Below are positions 34,753-43,400 of a stretch of DNA of 64,000 bases, piece by piece. Source of the DNA: Massilia sp. METH4 (GTDB lineage: Bacteria > Pseudomonadota > Gammaproteobacteria > Burkholderiales > Burkholderiaceae_D); contig NZ_CP146614.1 in NCBI RefSeq assembly GCF_037094685.1, positions 372,001 through 436,000 of the forward strand, in the 5' to 3' direction. The position numbers and the translations under genes were made by a program. Position 1 is the stretch's first letter. Each line of letters begins with the position of its first letter. The notes beneath the pieces are model-generated. The model was not told the DNA's origin, searched no databases, and worked only from the letters and a program-made list of their open reading frames with translations.

Positions 34753-35847
34753 ATGAATCTCCTGGATTCGAAGACTGCCACCAGCCAGCACACGCCCAGC
34801 CTGTCGACTCGCAGGTCGATCTGCTTCGTCAGTGAAACGCGGCACGCCACTCGGCCGATATTGGATCCATCGGTGCGCTACCGCTGCTATCATCCGGCGG
34901 AGAAACTTGCCGCCGAGGGGCACTGGTGCACGGTCAAATCCGCATCCCAGTTCTTCGAAATGCCAAGCCTTGGGCATGACGTGTATGTATTTCACCGGCC
35001 GAACATGGCGCGTGACAACTTCGCCCAGATCCTCCAGGCATTGCGCCGGCAAGGCGCGACATTGATTGCCGATTACGACGACCTGATCTTTGGCACGGCC
35101 GAGATCGCGCTGATCTCTTCCGCTGTCAAGAACGGCACGTTGAGCGAGGAACGCGCCATCGAAGCATTTGCCGGTAATCTTGCCGGATTGAGGCAGTTCG
35201 ACAAGGTCACCACGTCGACCGCACCGTTGGCCGAGCGGGTACGCGAATTCAATCCCGGCGCACAGGTTGAAGTGGTGCCGAACTTCCTGCCGGAATCGAT
35301 TGTCGGTCCGCATGCCGAACTGCGCACCCCATTCATAAGGCGACCGCCGACCAGCATCGGCTATTTTTCCGGAACGCGCAGCCACGACAAGGATTTCCCC
35401 ATCGTCGGGGCGGTCTTGCATCGTGTCCTGTCCGAGAATCCGGACTTCAATCTCCTGATCGTGGGACCAGTCCAGGTACCGCGAGGGCTTGCTTCGCTGC
35501 CCAACGTGACCACTGCGCCCGCGACGAGTTTCCTGCGCCTGCCTTCACTCATGAGCATGTGCGCCACGGTCATCGCGCCACTCGAGACCACTGCTTTCAA
35601 TGCTTGCAAGTCACGGGTCAAGTTCCTGGAAGCGGCTATCGGTGGATGCCGGCTGATTGCAACGCCGATTCCCGACATGGCCGCTGTCGGCGATGCGCAC
35701 ATCACGCTTGTTTCTACCACCGACGCCTGGTACGAGGCACTCTCCGCCCCGCTCGATGCCGAGGCCAGGTCGGCACTCGTCCAGCGCAATCTCGCTTTCC
35801 TCGGTGCCAACGATGGCATCGATGGCCTCCGGTCCTTTGTGAGCTGA
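34753..35847 (+). CDS. GT-B type glycosyltransferase (GT4-like)
   Basis: The 364-residue product has a two-Rossmann layout. The N-terminal half includes DVYVFHRPNMARDNFAQIL and LIADYDDLIFG, a segment typical of glycan-cluster GT4-like proteins. The C-terminal half has IGYFSGTRSHDKDFPIVGAV, LLIVGPVQVP and the donor-binding-type loop SRVKFLEAAIGGCRLIATPI. A 205-base gap without a visible gene separates it from the preceding glycosyltransferase; the next gene starts two bases after its stop. Donor and acceptor are unknown. Confidence 0.83.
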   Translation: MNLLDSKTATSQHTPSLSTRRSICFVSETRHATRPILDPSVRYRCYHPAEKLAAEGHWCTVKSASQFFEMPSLGHDVYVFHRPNMARDNFAQILQALRRQGATLIADYDDLIFGTAEIALISSAVKNGTLSEERAIEAFAGNLAGLRQFDKVTTSTAPLAERVREFNPGAQVEVVPNFLPESIVGPHAELRTPFIRRPPTSIGYFSGTRSHDKDFPIVGAVLHRVLSENPDFNLLIVGPVQVPRGLASLPNVTTAPATSFLRLPSLMSMCATVIAPLETTAFNACKSRVKFLEAAIGGCRLIATPIPDMAAVGDAHITLVSTTDAWYEALSAPLDAEARSALVQRNLAFLGANDGIDGLRSFVS

Positions 35848-35848
35848 C

Positions 35849-38464
35849 ATGCGAATCCTGCTTTATATCGAACCGTTCCCGATTCGAAACAGCCTGACGC
35901 ACTTTCAAGGCGTGTCGCGCAAGCTTCTTCCCCTGCTGGCCGCCGGTTCCGCCTACGACGTGCGCATGTTCGGCAACAAGGCAACCCTGGACATGTTGGG
36001 TGAGCCGGCACTGTCGACCCATGGCGAGCGCTTGATCAGCGCGACCGAGGAAGAGGAGCAGATGTTCAAGGCCCATATGTTGCCTTGGCAGCAAGCTGGG
36101 ATGTCGACCTGGCTGGACCTGATGGCAGGTACTGGCGAGGTGACCGAAGACTATCTCAGGGTCCTCCGGCGGGTGTGGAATATCTTCCCGTTTGAGATTA
36201 TCGTCAACTGGGGCGAGAACGGGGCGATTCGCCATTTCGTCAAAGAGCGGCCGGTGACCAGGATCGGCATGGAGTTGGGATGCACGCGTCCCCCGTTCAT
36301 GGAGAGCCTTGCAATCGACCCTTTCGGCACGAACGGATCAGGCGTCGTGCCGAAATTGACGGTTGCCGAATTGAGCGAGATTGTGGGGAACAGGCCCATG
36401 TCGCGCCATGAAGCATTAATGGCGTATTCCCACAACGTGGAAAGCCTGGGCTACGAGGAACAGTTCCTGCCCCTCCCGGCGGACATCAGCTCGCGATTGA
36501 CCAGCGAGGAAAAGATCGTCTTCCTGCCGCTGCAACTGTTCGATGATGCAAACTTGCTGCGCTTTTCGCCGTACAGGACAGTGGAAGAAGCAGTCCTGGA
36601 TGTGGTTCCAAAGCTTGCTGACAAGGGCTATACGATACTCGTCAAGCCCCATCCGGCTTCCGAACAGCGGCATAGCGCGGCCACGGCGAACGCGGTGGCA
36701 CGCGCGGCACTGCGCCGCTGGTGGAAATATGTCGTCTGGTGCGATCACCCGAAGCCCATCCCGAATGCCCGCCTGATCTCGCTCGCGGACTTTGTCGTGA
36801 CGGTAAATAGTTCCGTTGGTTTCGAGGCCCTCTACTTCGACAAGCCTGTCGTCGTGCTCGGCGATGCCGTGTACAAGCCCCTCGACCTGTTTCCGTCGCT
36901 CGATGACATGCTGGAAGATCGCTTCGACCGCGCATCCTTCCTTCACGGCGCGGGGCTCCTGCGCCGTTTCATGCTGGACGCGTATTTGCAGCATGACAGT
37001 CTCACGAGCGACGCCACGGCGTTCCTGCAGCGCGTGTGCGCGATCGACGAGATCTGCACTACCGCACCGGGCGATCCAGTAGCCTTTGCACGCAGCATTT
37101 GGCATGCCGCGGCGGCATCGAAAACAATCGCCCGCTCAGTATTGCGGCATGGGCGGTCGACGGCCGGTAAGGCGGAGTTTGCCCAAGCACTGGATTCGAT
37201 CAATGCGGCGGATAGCGGCAATGCTGGGGGATTTGGAGCCTACGAATTGGCCGCCCGGCGGCTCTGGCTGCATGCGGGCAAGCCGAGTCTCGACTTCCTG
37301 CTCGCATGGCTCGATTCCGCATGGGCAGTGGCAGAGCGACGTGCCGAAATCATCCGTGCCGGCAAGTTGGTGGACCCTGAATACTATCTGAACATGTATC
37401 CAGATATTCGCGAGATGAACATCGATCCAATCCAGCATTTTTCCCACTACGGCATGCTGGAAAACCGCTTGCCGAGGCCGGGGGCCGACCCTTGCCCGCC
37501 GGACGCGATGCTCGACCTGCTCAAGCGCGCGGCGAAGGAAATGATGGCCCAACCGGCATTGCAGGATTACCCTCTGACCGAAGAGGAAGAGGCATATCGG
37601 CAGACACAACTACAACAGATCGGCGACGCGTTGCGCCAGCGTAGCCATCGCATCGCAGTGGTAGCACACCTCTACTACCGCGACCTCGTGCCTGAACTCC
37701 TGGAAAAGCTGGCGCACATCACGGAACCCTTTGACCTGATCGTAACGCTGCCGGACTGGGGCGTACGTGCAATCATCGCGTCCGTCCGAGCGGTTTATCC
37801 GGAAGCGCTGTTCTACCAGGCAGTGAACCGCGGCCGGGATATCGCGCCATTCCTCGACGTCCTGCCACTCATCGTGGACAAAGACTATGATGCCGTCCTG
37901 AAGATCCAGACCAAGCGCGGCTATTATCAGCAAGGAAGGCTGCTGGCCAAGCTCGGCGACCTCTGGCGCGACGAAGCCCTTGCCGCTCTCCTTGGGAGCG
38001 CCCAACGCGTCGACATCATTCTCGATGCGTTCCGCACCGACCCGACACTGGCAATGGTCGGCCCATCCCCATATCTGCAGCCATTGGCCGGCTACCCCTA
38101 CCATGATGGAGGACAGCTTGCCAGCACGCTGCTTGCACCGCCGATGGACGAGGGGTTCTTCGCCGGTACGATGTTCTGGTTGCGCCCCCGTTTCCTGAAT
38201 CCGCTCGGCAGCTTGACCATGACTCATTTCGCTCCGGAAACTGGAGCAAATGACGGCGCACTGGCACACCTCGTCGAGCGAATGTTCGGTCACGCCGCGA
38301 CAAGCGGTGGCGGGCGTATTGCCGGGGCGCCAATCGATCCGGGCGCGCCGCTGAACCACACGATCCAGCCCTCGACGGTTCCCATCCACGATTATCTGAC
38401 TGCCCGGCTCGAAGAGCGCCGACGCCAGTTCGCGCAGGCGGCAGCCGGGCAATTGATCTGGTGA
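35849..38464 (+). CDS. Two-domain glycan enzyme: KpsC/S-like plus RgpF-like
   Basis: The 871-residue product joins two domains. Residues about 150-410 resemble capsule-synthesis KpsC/KpsS-type transferases (EKIVFLPLQLFDDANLL, YTILVKPHPASEQRH, ADFVVTVNSSVGFEALYF). Residues about 505-545 carry the linker signature YYLNMYPDIREMNIDPIQHF, common in multidomain glycan transferases. Residues about 600-865 match the rhamnan synthesis F (RgpF) type (IAVVAHLYYRDLVPELLEKL, RGRDIAPFLDVLP, LKIQTKRGYY, EGFFAGTMFWLRP). Role and linkage are unknown; capsule-like or rhamnose-containing glycan is a reasonable guess. The start follows the previous stop by one base. Confidence 0.83.
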   Translation: MRILLYIEPFPIRNSLTHFQGVSRKLLPLLAAGSAYDVRMFGNKATLDMLGEPALSTHGERLISATEEEEQMFKAHMLPWQQAGMSTWLDLMAGTGEVTEDYLRVLRRVWNIFPFEIIVNWGENGAIRHFVKERPVTRIGMELGCTRPPFMESLAIDPFGTNGSGVVPKLTVAELSEIVGNRPMSRHEALMAYSHNVESLGYEEQFLPLPADISSRLTSEEKIVFLPLQLFDDANLLRFSPYRTVEEAVLDVVPKLADKGYTILVKPHPASEQRHSAATANAVARAALRRWWKYVVWCDHPKPIPNARLISLADFVVTVNSSVGFEALYFDKPVVVLGDAVYKPLDLFPSLDDMLEDRFDRASFLHGAGLLRRFMLDAYLQHDSLTSDATAFLQRVCAIDEICTTAPGDPVAFARSIWHAAAASKTIARSVLRHGRSTAGKAEFAQALDSINAADSGNAGGFGAYELAARRLWLHAGKPSLDFLLAWLDSAWAVAERRAEIIRAGKLVDPEYYLNMYPDIREMNIDPIQHFSHYGMLENRLPRPGADPCPPDAMLDLLKRAAKEMMAQPALQDYPLTEEEEAYRQTQLQQIGDALRQRSHRIAVVAHLYYRDLVPELLEKLAHITEPFDLIVTLPDWGVRAIIASVRAVYPEALFYQAVNRGRDIAPFLDVLPLIVDKDYDAVLKIQTKRGYYQQGRLLAKLGDLWRDEALAALLGSAQRVDIILDAFRTDPTLAMVGPSPYLQPLAGYPYHDGGQLASTLLAPPMDEGFFAGTMFWLRPRFLNPLGSLTMTHFAPETGANDGALAHLVERMFGHAATSGGGRIAGAPIDPGAPLNHTIQPSTVPIHDYLTARLEERRRQFAQAAAGQLIW

Positions 38465-38666
38465 ACCGCGCGGGGCTACGGCGGTGCGCGGATTGCCGGT
38501 CGCGGTTGTCGCCGGTTCGTGCCGCGTGCGAAGACAGGACGCCCCTCAGGCGGGACAAAGCACATGGATGCGACCACAATAACGACGCTATACACAACAT
38601 GATGAAAAGTCTCGGCTTTTTCCTTCCCACTGCCGCGCGGTCGAGACGGGTGTCGATCGTCCGTCG

Positions 38667-40847
38667 ATGCGATTCGCACCCGTCTGGGGGCTGCCAGTGA
38701 CGACGGTCCACGGCCATGTCGATACGTGCAATGCCAGCGGTATTACCGGTTGGGCGTGGTGTACAACGTGCCCGCAAGCGAGGCTCGAGGTCCATTGCGC
38801 GATCGATGGCCGAACAGTGATGGGCAAATCGGCCGAGGAATTCCGCCTCGACCTGCAGGCAGCGGGAATCGGCGACGGAAAACACGCTTTCACGTTCCAG
38901 ATTCCCATCAGCTTCTACGATGGGAAACCGCATGCTTTCAGCGTGCAAGCTTCCTGCGAAGGCCAACTGTTCCAGCTCAACCGGAATCCGATAACACTTT
39001 GCTTGTCGAAAGATTCCCTGATCCATGGGGATTTCGGCATTGACGCCGACGGCTTGCTGCAGGGCTGGGTAATCGATAGAGCCAGTCCATCACGCACCGT
39101 TTCCGTCGATGTCGAAGCGGAAGATGCAGGGCATGTCACGCTGGAGGCCATCCTGTACCGCCCGGACCTGCTCGCAATGGGGAATGGCTCCGGCAAGCAC
39201 GGTTTTCAAATGGTGTTGCCAGGCGAATGGTACGATCGCGAGCGACTGACTATTCGCGTCCGGGAATCGACCACCGGACAGGAGCTTGGTCACGGCCCAG
39301 CGGTGCTCCATACGGAAGCCAGCTATTTCCGGCAGGCGCAGAATGATGGAGCGCCTGCCGTCGCGGCGAACGTTCGCCGCGACGGCCCTGTCATTTCAAT
39401 CCTGATGCCTGTCTACAATCCCCCTCCGGTTTTTCTGGAGGCCGCGATCCATTCGGTGAGAGCGCAGTCGTATTCCCGTTGGCAGCTCTGCATTGCGGAT
39501 GACGCATCACCTGATCCAGCGATCAGGAAAATCCTGGAAAAACACGCCGCACACGATGACCGCGTCCGGGTTGTTTTCCGCGAAAAGAACGGACACATCT
39601 GCAGGTCTTCGAATTCGGCTCTGGCGCTCGCGAGCGGGGAGTTCATTGCATTGCTGGATCACGATGATCTGCTGCATCGCGACGCCCTGCTCGAGGTAGC
39701 GAATGTCATTACGCAAAATCCCGACGTCGGCATGATTTTTTCGGACGAAGACAAATGCAACGAAAATGGCCTGCGTTATGCGCCCTATCGCAAGGCAGGA
39801 TGGGATCCGGAGCTGCTCCTCGGGCAAAACTGTATCAGCCATCTTGGGGTGTTTCGCACGGAGATCGTGCGCACGCTTGGCGGGTTCCGCCCTGGTTACG
39901 AAGGGTCGCAGGATTACGACCTGGCGCTGCGCGTCAGCCGTGCGCTTACTTCCGCGCAGATCAAGCATATCCCCCGGGTTCTGTACCATTGGCGGGCAAT
40001 TCCGGGCTCGACTGCGCTAGCCAATTCGGAGAAGAGCTACGCGGTGGTTGCCATGCACAAGGCGCTGCGTGACCACCTGCGCGCAATCGGCTCGGCTGCG
40101 GCATGCGAACCAGCCGTACAGGGCGTGTTCTGCCGCGTGGTTTGGCCGCTTCCCGTTCCACCGCCCTCCATCACCGTTCTCATGCCCTTTGCAAGGACCG
40201 ATCCTGGCGTCCGGAAAGTCATCGACGCGATTTCGGCGCTTCAATGGCCGCGCATGCAAATACTTGCTGGCAACATCGAGGACGCCGATGCGCTGGAGAA
40301 CATCGAATCACGCCGTGAAAAGTATATACAGGCATTGCTTCCCGCCGCAAAAGGCGATGTCTGTATCTGGCTGGAGCATGCACTACCTGCCGGCAGCACG
40401 GAAGCCTGGCTCAGGGAGCTTGCGTCCCAAGCCCTGCGCACGGAAATCGCCCTGGTCGGAGCGAAGCTGCTCGATTCGCGGTTGAAGGTTGCAGCGGCGG
40501 GCATCAGCTATGACGATCCGGCTGACCCTGCGGGATACAGGCAGCTTTACCAAGGGCTGGCAATCGCCGATGCCAGCATCGGAGGGGGTGCAGGTCTGTG
40601 CCGAACGGTCCAGGCGATAACGGCGAACACTTTTGCCATCCGCCGCAGCAGGCTGCTGAGTCTCCTGGCTGACCCTTGGGTGGCACCCGGAGCCCCTTTT
40701 ATGACGGAGCTCAGCTTGCGCGCGGAGAAGCGCAAATGGCGCACCTTGCTCACACCGTTTGCAATGTCGATCATCACCCGGGCGCTAGGCGACAGCACGG
40801 AAAAAAGCGCCCCGGCAACGGGCAAGGCATCGATGCCGGAACAGTAG
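38667..40847 (+). CDS. Family 2 glycosyltransferase with two N-terminal beta modules
   Basis: The 726-residue product has two beta modules (about 12-105 and 112-215) with the same GW signature as the gene at 32178: ITGWAWCTTCPQARLEVHC and LQGWVIDRASPSRTVSVDV. The GT2 domain begins near residue 242 with ISILMPVYNPPPVFLEAAI and has ALLDHDDLLHRDALLEVAN, SDEDKCNENGLRYAPYRKAG and GSQDYDLALRVS, the complete acceptor and catalytic set. A C-terminal region (about 500-690) looks like a second, degenerate GT2 fold (VLMPFARTDPGVRKVIDAI). A 202-base gap without a gene lies upstream. Confidence 0.86.
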   Translation: MRFAPVWGLPVTTVHGHVDTCNASGITGWAWCTTCPQARLEVHCAIDGRTVMGKSAEEFRLDLQAAGIGDGKHAFTFQIPISFYDGKPHAFSVQASCEGQLFQLNRNPITLCLSKDSLIHGDFGIDADGLLQGWVIDRASPSRTVSVDVEAEDAGHVTLEAILYRPDLLAMGNGSGKHGFQMVLPGEWYDRERLTIRVRESTTGQELGHGPAVLHTEASYFRQAQNDGAPAVAANVRRDGPVISILMPVYNPPPVFLEAAIHSVRAQSYSRWQLCIADDASPDPAIRKILEKHAAHDDRVRVVFREKNGHICRSSNSALALASGEFIALLDHDDLLHRDALLEVANVITQNPDVGMIFSDEDKCNENGLRYAPYRKAGWDPELLLGQNCISHLGVFRTEIVRTLGGFRPGYEGSQDYDLALRVSRALTSAQIKHIPRVLYHWRAIPGSTALANSEKSYAVVAMHKALRDHLRAIGSAAACEPAVQGVFCRVVWPLPVPPPSITVLMPFARTDPGVRKVIDAISALQWPRMQILAGNIEDADALENIESRREKYIQALLPAAKGDVCIWLEHALPAGSTEAWLRELASQALRTEIALVGAKLLDSRLKVAAAGISYDDPADPAGYRQLYQGLAIADASIGGGAGLCRTVQAITANTFAIRRSRLLSLLADPWVAPGAPFMTELSLRAEKRKWRTLLTPFAMSIITRALGDSTEKSAPATGKASMPEQ

Positions 40848-40884
40848 TATCGCGGCACGAGCATGACGCCGGCGGTCGGAAGAC

Positions 40885-41886
40885 TCAGCGTGCCTCCGTG
40901 ATGACACGGTTATTCTCTACCGTATTCGCGACGCCGTTGTCGTTGTCGTCCTTGCTGCTGCCAAATGGGAAGCCATCGTCGAGGTGGCAATACGCCTGTT
41001 TTTTGGCTGCCGCGGAGCGGGAGTTGACGACAACGGGCTGCAGCTTTGATCCCTCGGGAATAACGAACGTGTTGTCCATGACCCGGTTATTGCTTGGTGT
41101 CTGGTGGCGGACGACGCCATTCTCTCCACAGTTCCTGTACAAATACACGCCGTCGTGTTCGCTCAACTGGATGCGATTGCCACTGATGACATTGTAGGCC
41201 GACCCATCGACCGCGATCATTTCCCGCTTCGGCCGTATCGTGAACGTGTTTCCGATGATGCGGTTGCGGGCGGATTCATGATCCAGATATATGCCCAGGT
41301 CCCCGACACCCTTCACTTCGGAATGGACTAACGTCACTTCGTTCGCACCGGCTCCAATGTACAGCGGAACATGCCAATACGAAACGAGTGCGCTGTCGGC
41401 GATGGTAATCCTGCCTGGCGCATTCTTCTGGGCGATACTGGTGAAATTCTTTTCCCTGGATGGCGAAAGCAACTGGGAACCTTCCATTCCCATGATCTGC
41501 GTCGCACCATATATGGTGCACCGGCGTATGACTATGTCGACCGGGGGGCTCCATGTCGCTCCCTCTCGCAAGGACACGATTTTAACGGTTGGCACCGCAA
41601 ACGGAGAGAGCTCGGCCCCTCCCCGGCGGCGCAGCTCGGCAACCATGCCGTCGTAACCGATGGCACCGCCGTTGCAGTCGATGAGGACGCGCGACGCCGA
41701 AGGTCCTGCAAGGCGCAACCGGCGATAGATATTGTCTCCCTTTTCGAGGGTGACACTGCAGGACAAATCGAAAGGCTTTTCATTAGCCCGCGCGGGGGCG
41801 GTCAGCGCGGCATAGGTCACGGGAGAACAGGCCGGCGCTCCGGGCGCGGATAACGCAGCAACTGCCGCCAGAGAAAAGATCATCAT
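40885..41886 (-). CDS. Exported right-handed parallel beta-helix protein
   Basis: The 333-residue precursor has a signal peptide (MMIFSLAAVAALSAPGAPA). The mature part is built of short turns typical of a parallel beta-helix: VIRRCTIYGATQIMG, ITIADSALVSYWHVPLYIG, EVTLVHSEVKGVGDLGIYLD, NRIIGNTFTIRP, NVISGNRIQLSEHDGVYLYR, NRVMDNTFVIPEG. Such folds occur in polysaccharide lyases, epimerases and glycan-binding proteins. It converges on the glycosyltransferase cluster, so action on the same glycan is plausible. I cannot name catalytic residues. Confidence 0.8.
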   Translation of the reverse strand: MMIFSLAAVAALSAPGAPACSPVTYAALTAPARANEKPFDLSCSVTLEKGDNIYRRLRLAGPSASRVLIDCNGGAIGYDGMVAELRRRGGAELSPFAVPTVKIVSLREGATWSPPVDIVIRRCTIYGATQIMGMEGSQLLSPSREKNFTSIAQKNAPGRITIADSALVSYWHVPLYIGAGANEVTLVHSEVKGVGDLGIYLDHESARNRIIGNTFTIRPKREMIAVDGSAYNVISGNRIQLSEHDGVYLYRNCGENGVVRHQTPSNNRVMDNTFVIPEGSKLQPVVVNSRSAAAKKQAYCHLDDGFPFGSSKDDNDNGVANTVENNRVITEAR

Positions 41887-41965
41887 CCTGCAATCCTCGG
41901 TGTGAGTTACGGTAACGACAAACCAGCTGGCGAGATCTGGACCGAGATGGCATTGACTCGATCAC

Positions 41966-42682
41966 TCAGGCCGGCGCCAGCAACGCCAGCTGCTCCCCCT
42001 CCAGATAACACCACTCCCCCTCCTTCAGCCCCAGGTCGGCCAGCTGCAACCCGCCGATGGCCGACCGGTGCAGTGCGCTGCAGTGATTGCCGGCGGCGGC
42101 AAGCATGCGCTTGACCTGGTGGTACTTGCCCTGCTCCAGCACGATCTCGAGCTGGTGCTCGCCCTTCTTTTCGCAGACTTGCGCAGCGAGTGGCGCCGGC
42201 TCGTCGTGCAGCTGCACGCCCGTGAGCAGGTGCTCCACCAGCGCGTCCGTGACCGGTTCCGCGGTCGTGGCCTGGTAAACCTTCGGCACGTGGCGCTTCG
42301 GCGAGGATTGGGCATGGATGAAGGGGCCGTCGTCGGAGATCAGCAGCAAGCCCGTCGTGTCGTGGTCGAGGCGGCCGACGGGTTGCACGTCACGCCACGT
42401 GAATTGTTCCGGCAACAGGGTCAGCACGGCGGGATGATGGCTGGGCTTGCGCGAGCACTCGTACCCGGCGGGCTTGTACAGCGCGATGTAGACGCGCTCG
42501 CGGTAACGCCATTCCTCGTCGAACACTGTCAGTACCAGCCCGTCCGTTTCGATGGACGCCTTGTAATCGTCGACGACACTACCGTTGACGGCCACTTCGC
42601 CGTCTTCGATCAGCGCGCGGCAGTACTTGCGGGTGCCGAAACCTTGGGATTGGAGAATGCGATCCAGCGATAATTTACTCAT
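41966..42682 (-). CDS. rsuA: 16S rRNA pseudouridine synthase RsuA
   Basis: RsuA converts U516 of 16S rRNA to pseudouridine. The 238-residue product has an N-terminal S4 RNA-binding domain (MSKLSLDRILQSQGFGTRKY) and the catalytic motif GRLDHDTTGLLL with Asp106. It also has the family block YHQVKRMLAAAGNHCSALHR. The frame is open to 42706; the ATG at 42682 gives the conserved start and normal length. It marks the return to housekeeping genes to the right of the glycan island. Confidence 0.94.
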   Translation of the reverse strand: MSKLSLDRILQSQGFGTRKYCRALIEDGEVAVNGSVVDDYKASIETDGLVLTVFDEEWRYRERVYIALYKPAGYECSRKPSHHPAVLTLLPEQFTWRDVQPVGRLDHDTTGLLLISDDGPFIHAQSSPKRHVPKVYQATTAEPVTDALVEHLLTGVQLHDEPAPLAAQVCEKKGEHQLEIVLEQGKYHQVKRMLAAAGNHCSALHRSAIGGLQLADLGLKEGEWCYLEGEQLALLAPA

Positions 42683-42868
42683 GAGCAGCATTCTACCGGA
42701 TTGCAAGGCTGTCCCACCCGGTAGTTGAGGAATGTCAAGTCGCCCGGGCTAGCCGTTGATACACTGAAACGCGTGTAGGAATTTGCTGAACCGCAGCCCA
42801 TCGTTCCTACGTTTCGTTAAGAAAGTATCCGCGATCCCGATACGATCGATTTGCCAAGGAGGCCCGCC

Positions 42869-43084
42869 ATGATCACCCTCGAAAGCCGCTCCGACATTGC
42901 CCGCCAGGCCGCTGCCCGTTTCGCCACCGACTTGCTGATGGCCCGTTGCCGTAACAGCGCCGAAATGGCGCTGATGCCGCAGGCGCGCTGGTTCGCCACG
43001 AAAACCCAGGGCTTGCACGACTGGCTACGCGACGGCGGCTTTCAGAGCGAGATCGAAGCGCCAGTGCCGCCATGGAAGCGCTGA
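42869..43084 (+). CDS. Small uncharacterised protein, 71 residues
   Basis: I do not recognise a family. The 71-residue product is MITLESRSDIARQAAARFAT followed by a helical Ala/Arg/Met-rich part and a Trp-containing tail ending PVPPWKR. It looks soluble and mainly helical, with no membrane segment. Strong evidence that it is translated comes from an AAGGAGG ribosome-binding site at 42856-42862, six bases from the ATG. A GC-rich hairpin (43144-43172) lies 59 bases downstream. It is flanked by rsuA and sppA, both on the other strand. Confidence 0.7.
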   Translation: MITLESRSDIARQAAARFATDLLMARCRNSAEMALMPQARWFATKTQGLHDWLRDGGFQSEIEAPVPPWKR

Positions 43085-43400
43085 TTTATTCATGGCGGCG
43101 ATCTTGGCCCTCATCCGCCGGCAATAAATCGGCGCTTCGTGACGAGAACGGCGGCCAGTGGCCGCCGTTCTCTCTCCCGGTCGGGAGCAGTGAGGAATTA
43201 AATTCTCTCAGGTTCGCTTCGATGCGATCGACAGGTTCGTTACGCGAGGCGTTTCGATCGAATACCACGCGATCGGATATTGACGGCTTGTAAGGATAGA
43301 CGCCCTCCGTTCAAGAACTTACGATCACTATACGCCATCTGCATTCGTTTTCAAGCTTGCGATCGCGGCCATACAGGGAAGTTCACGCGCGATCCCAGCA
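43085..43400. other. Gap after the small gene, with one hairpin
   Basis: These 316 bases between converging genes hold the hairpin at 43144-43172 described separately. The remainder shows a higher AT content and no ORF that I can support. No repeat shared with other parts of the window was found. Confidence 0.55.
43144..43172. terminator. Perfect 13-bp hairpin downstream of the small gene
   Basis: GAGAACGGCGGCC (43144-43156), loop AGT, GGCCGCCGTTCTC (43160-43172). The stem is strong but is followed by TCTCCC rather than a T-run, so a terminator role is inferred from position between converging genes. Confidence 0.55.

Noticed and set aside
43144..43172. Considered as an inverted repeat of a mobile element
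   Set aside because: Single short hairpin with a 3-base loop, no transposase or second copy in the window; fits a gene-end hairpin better.
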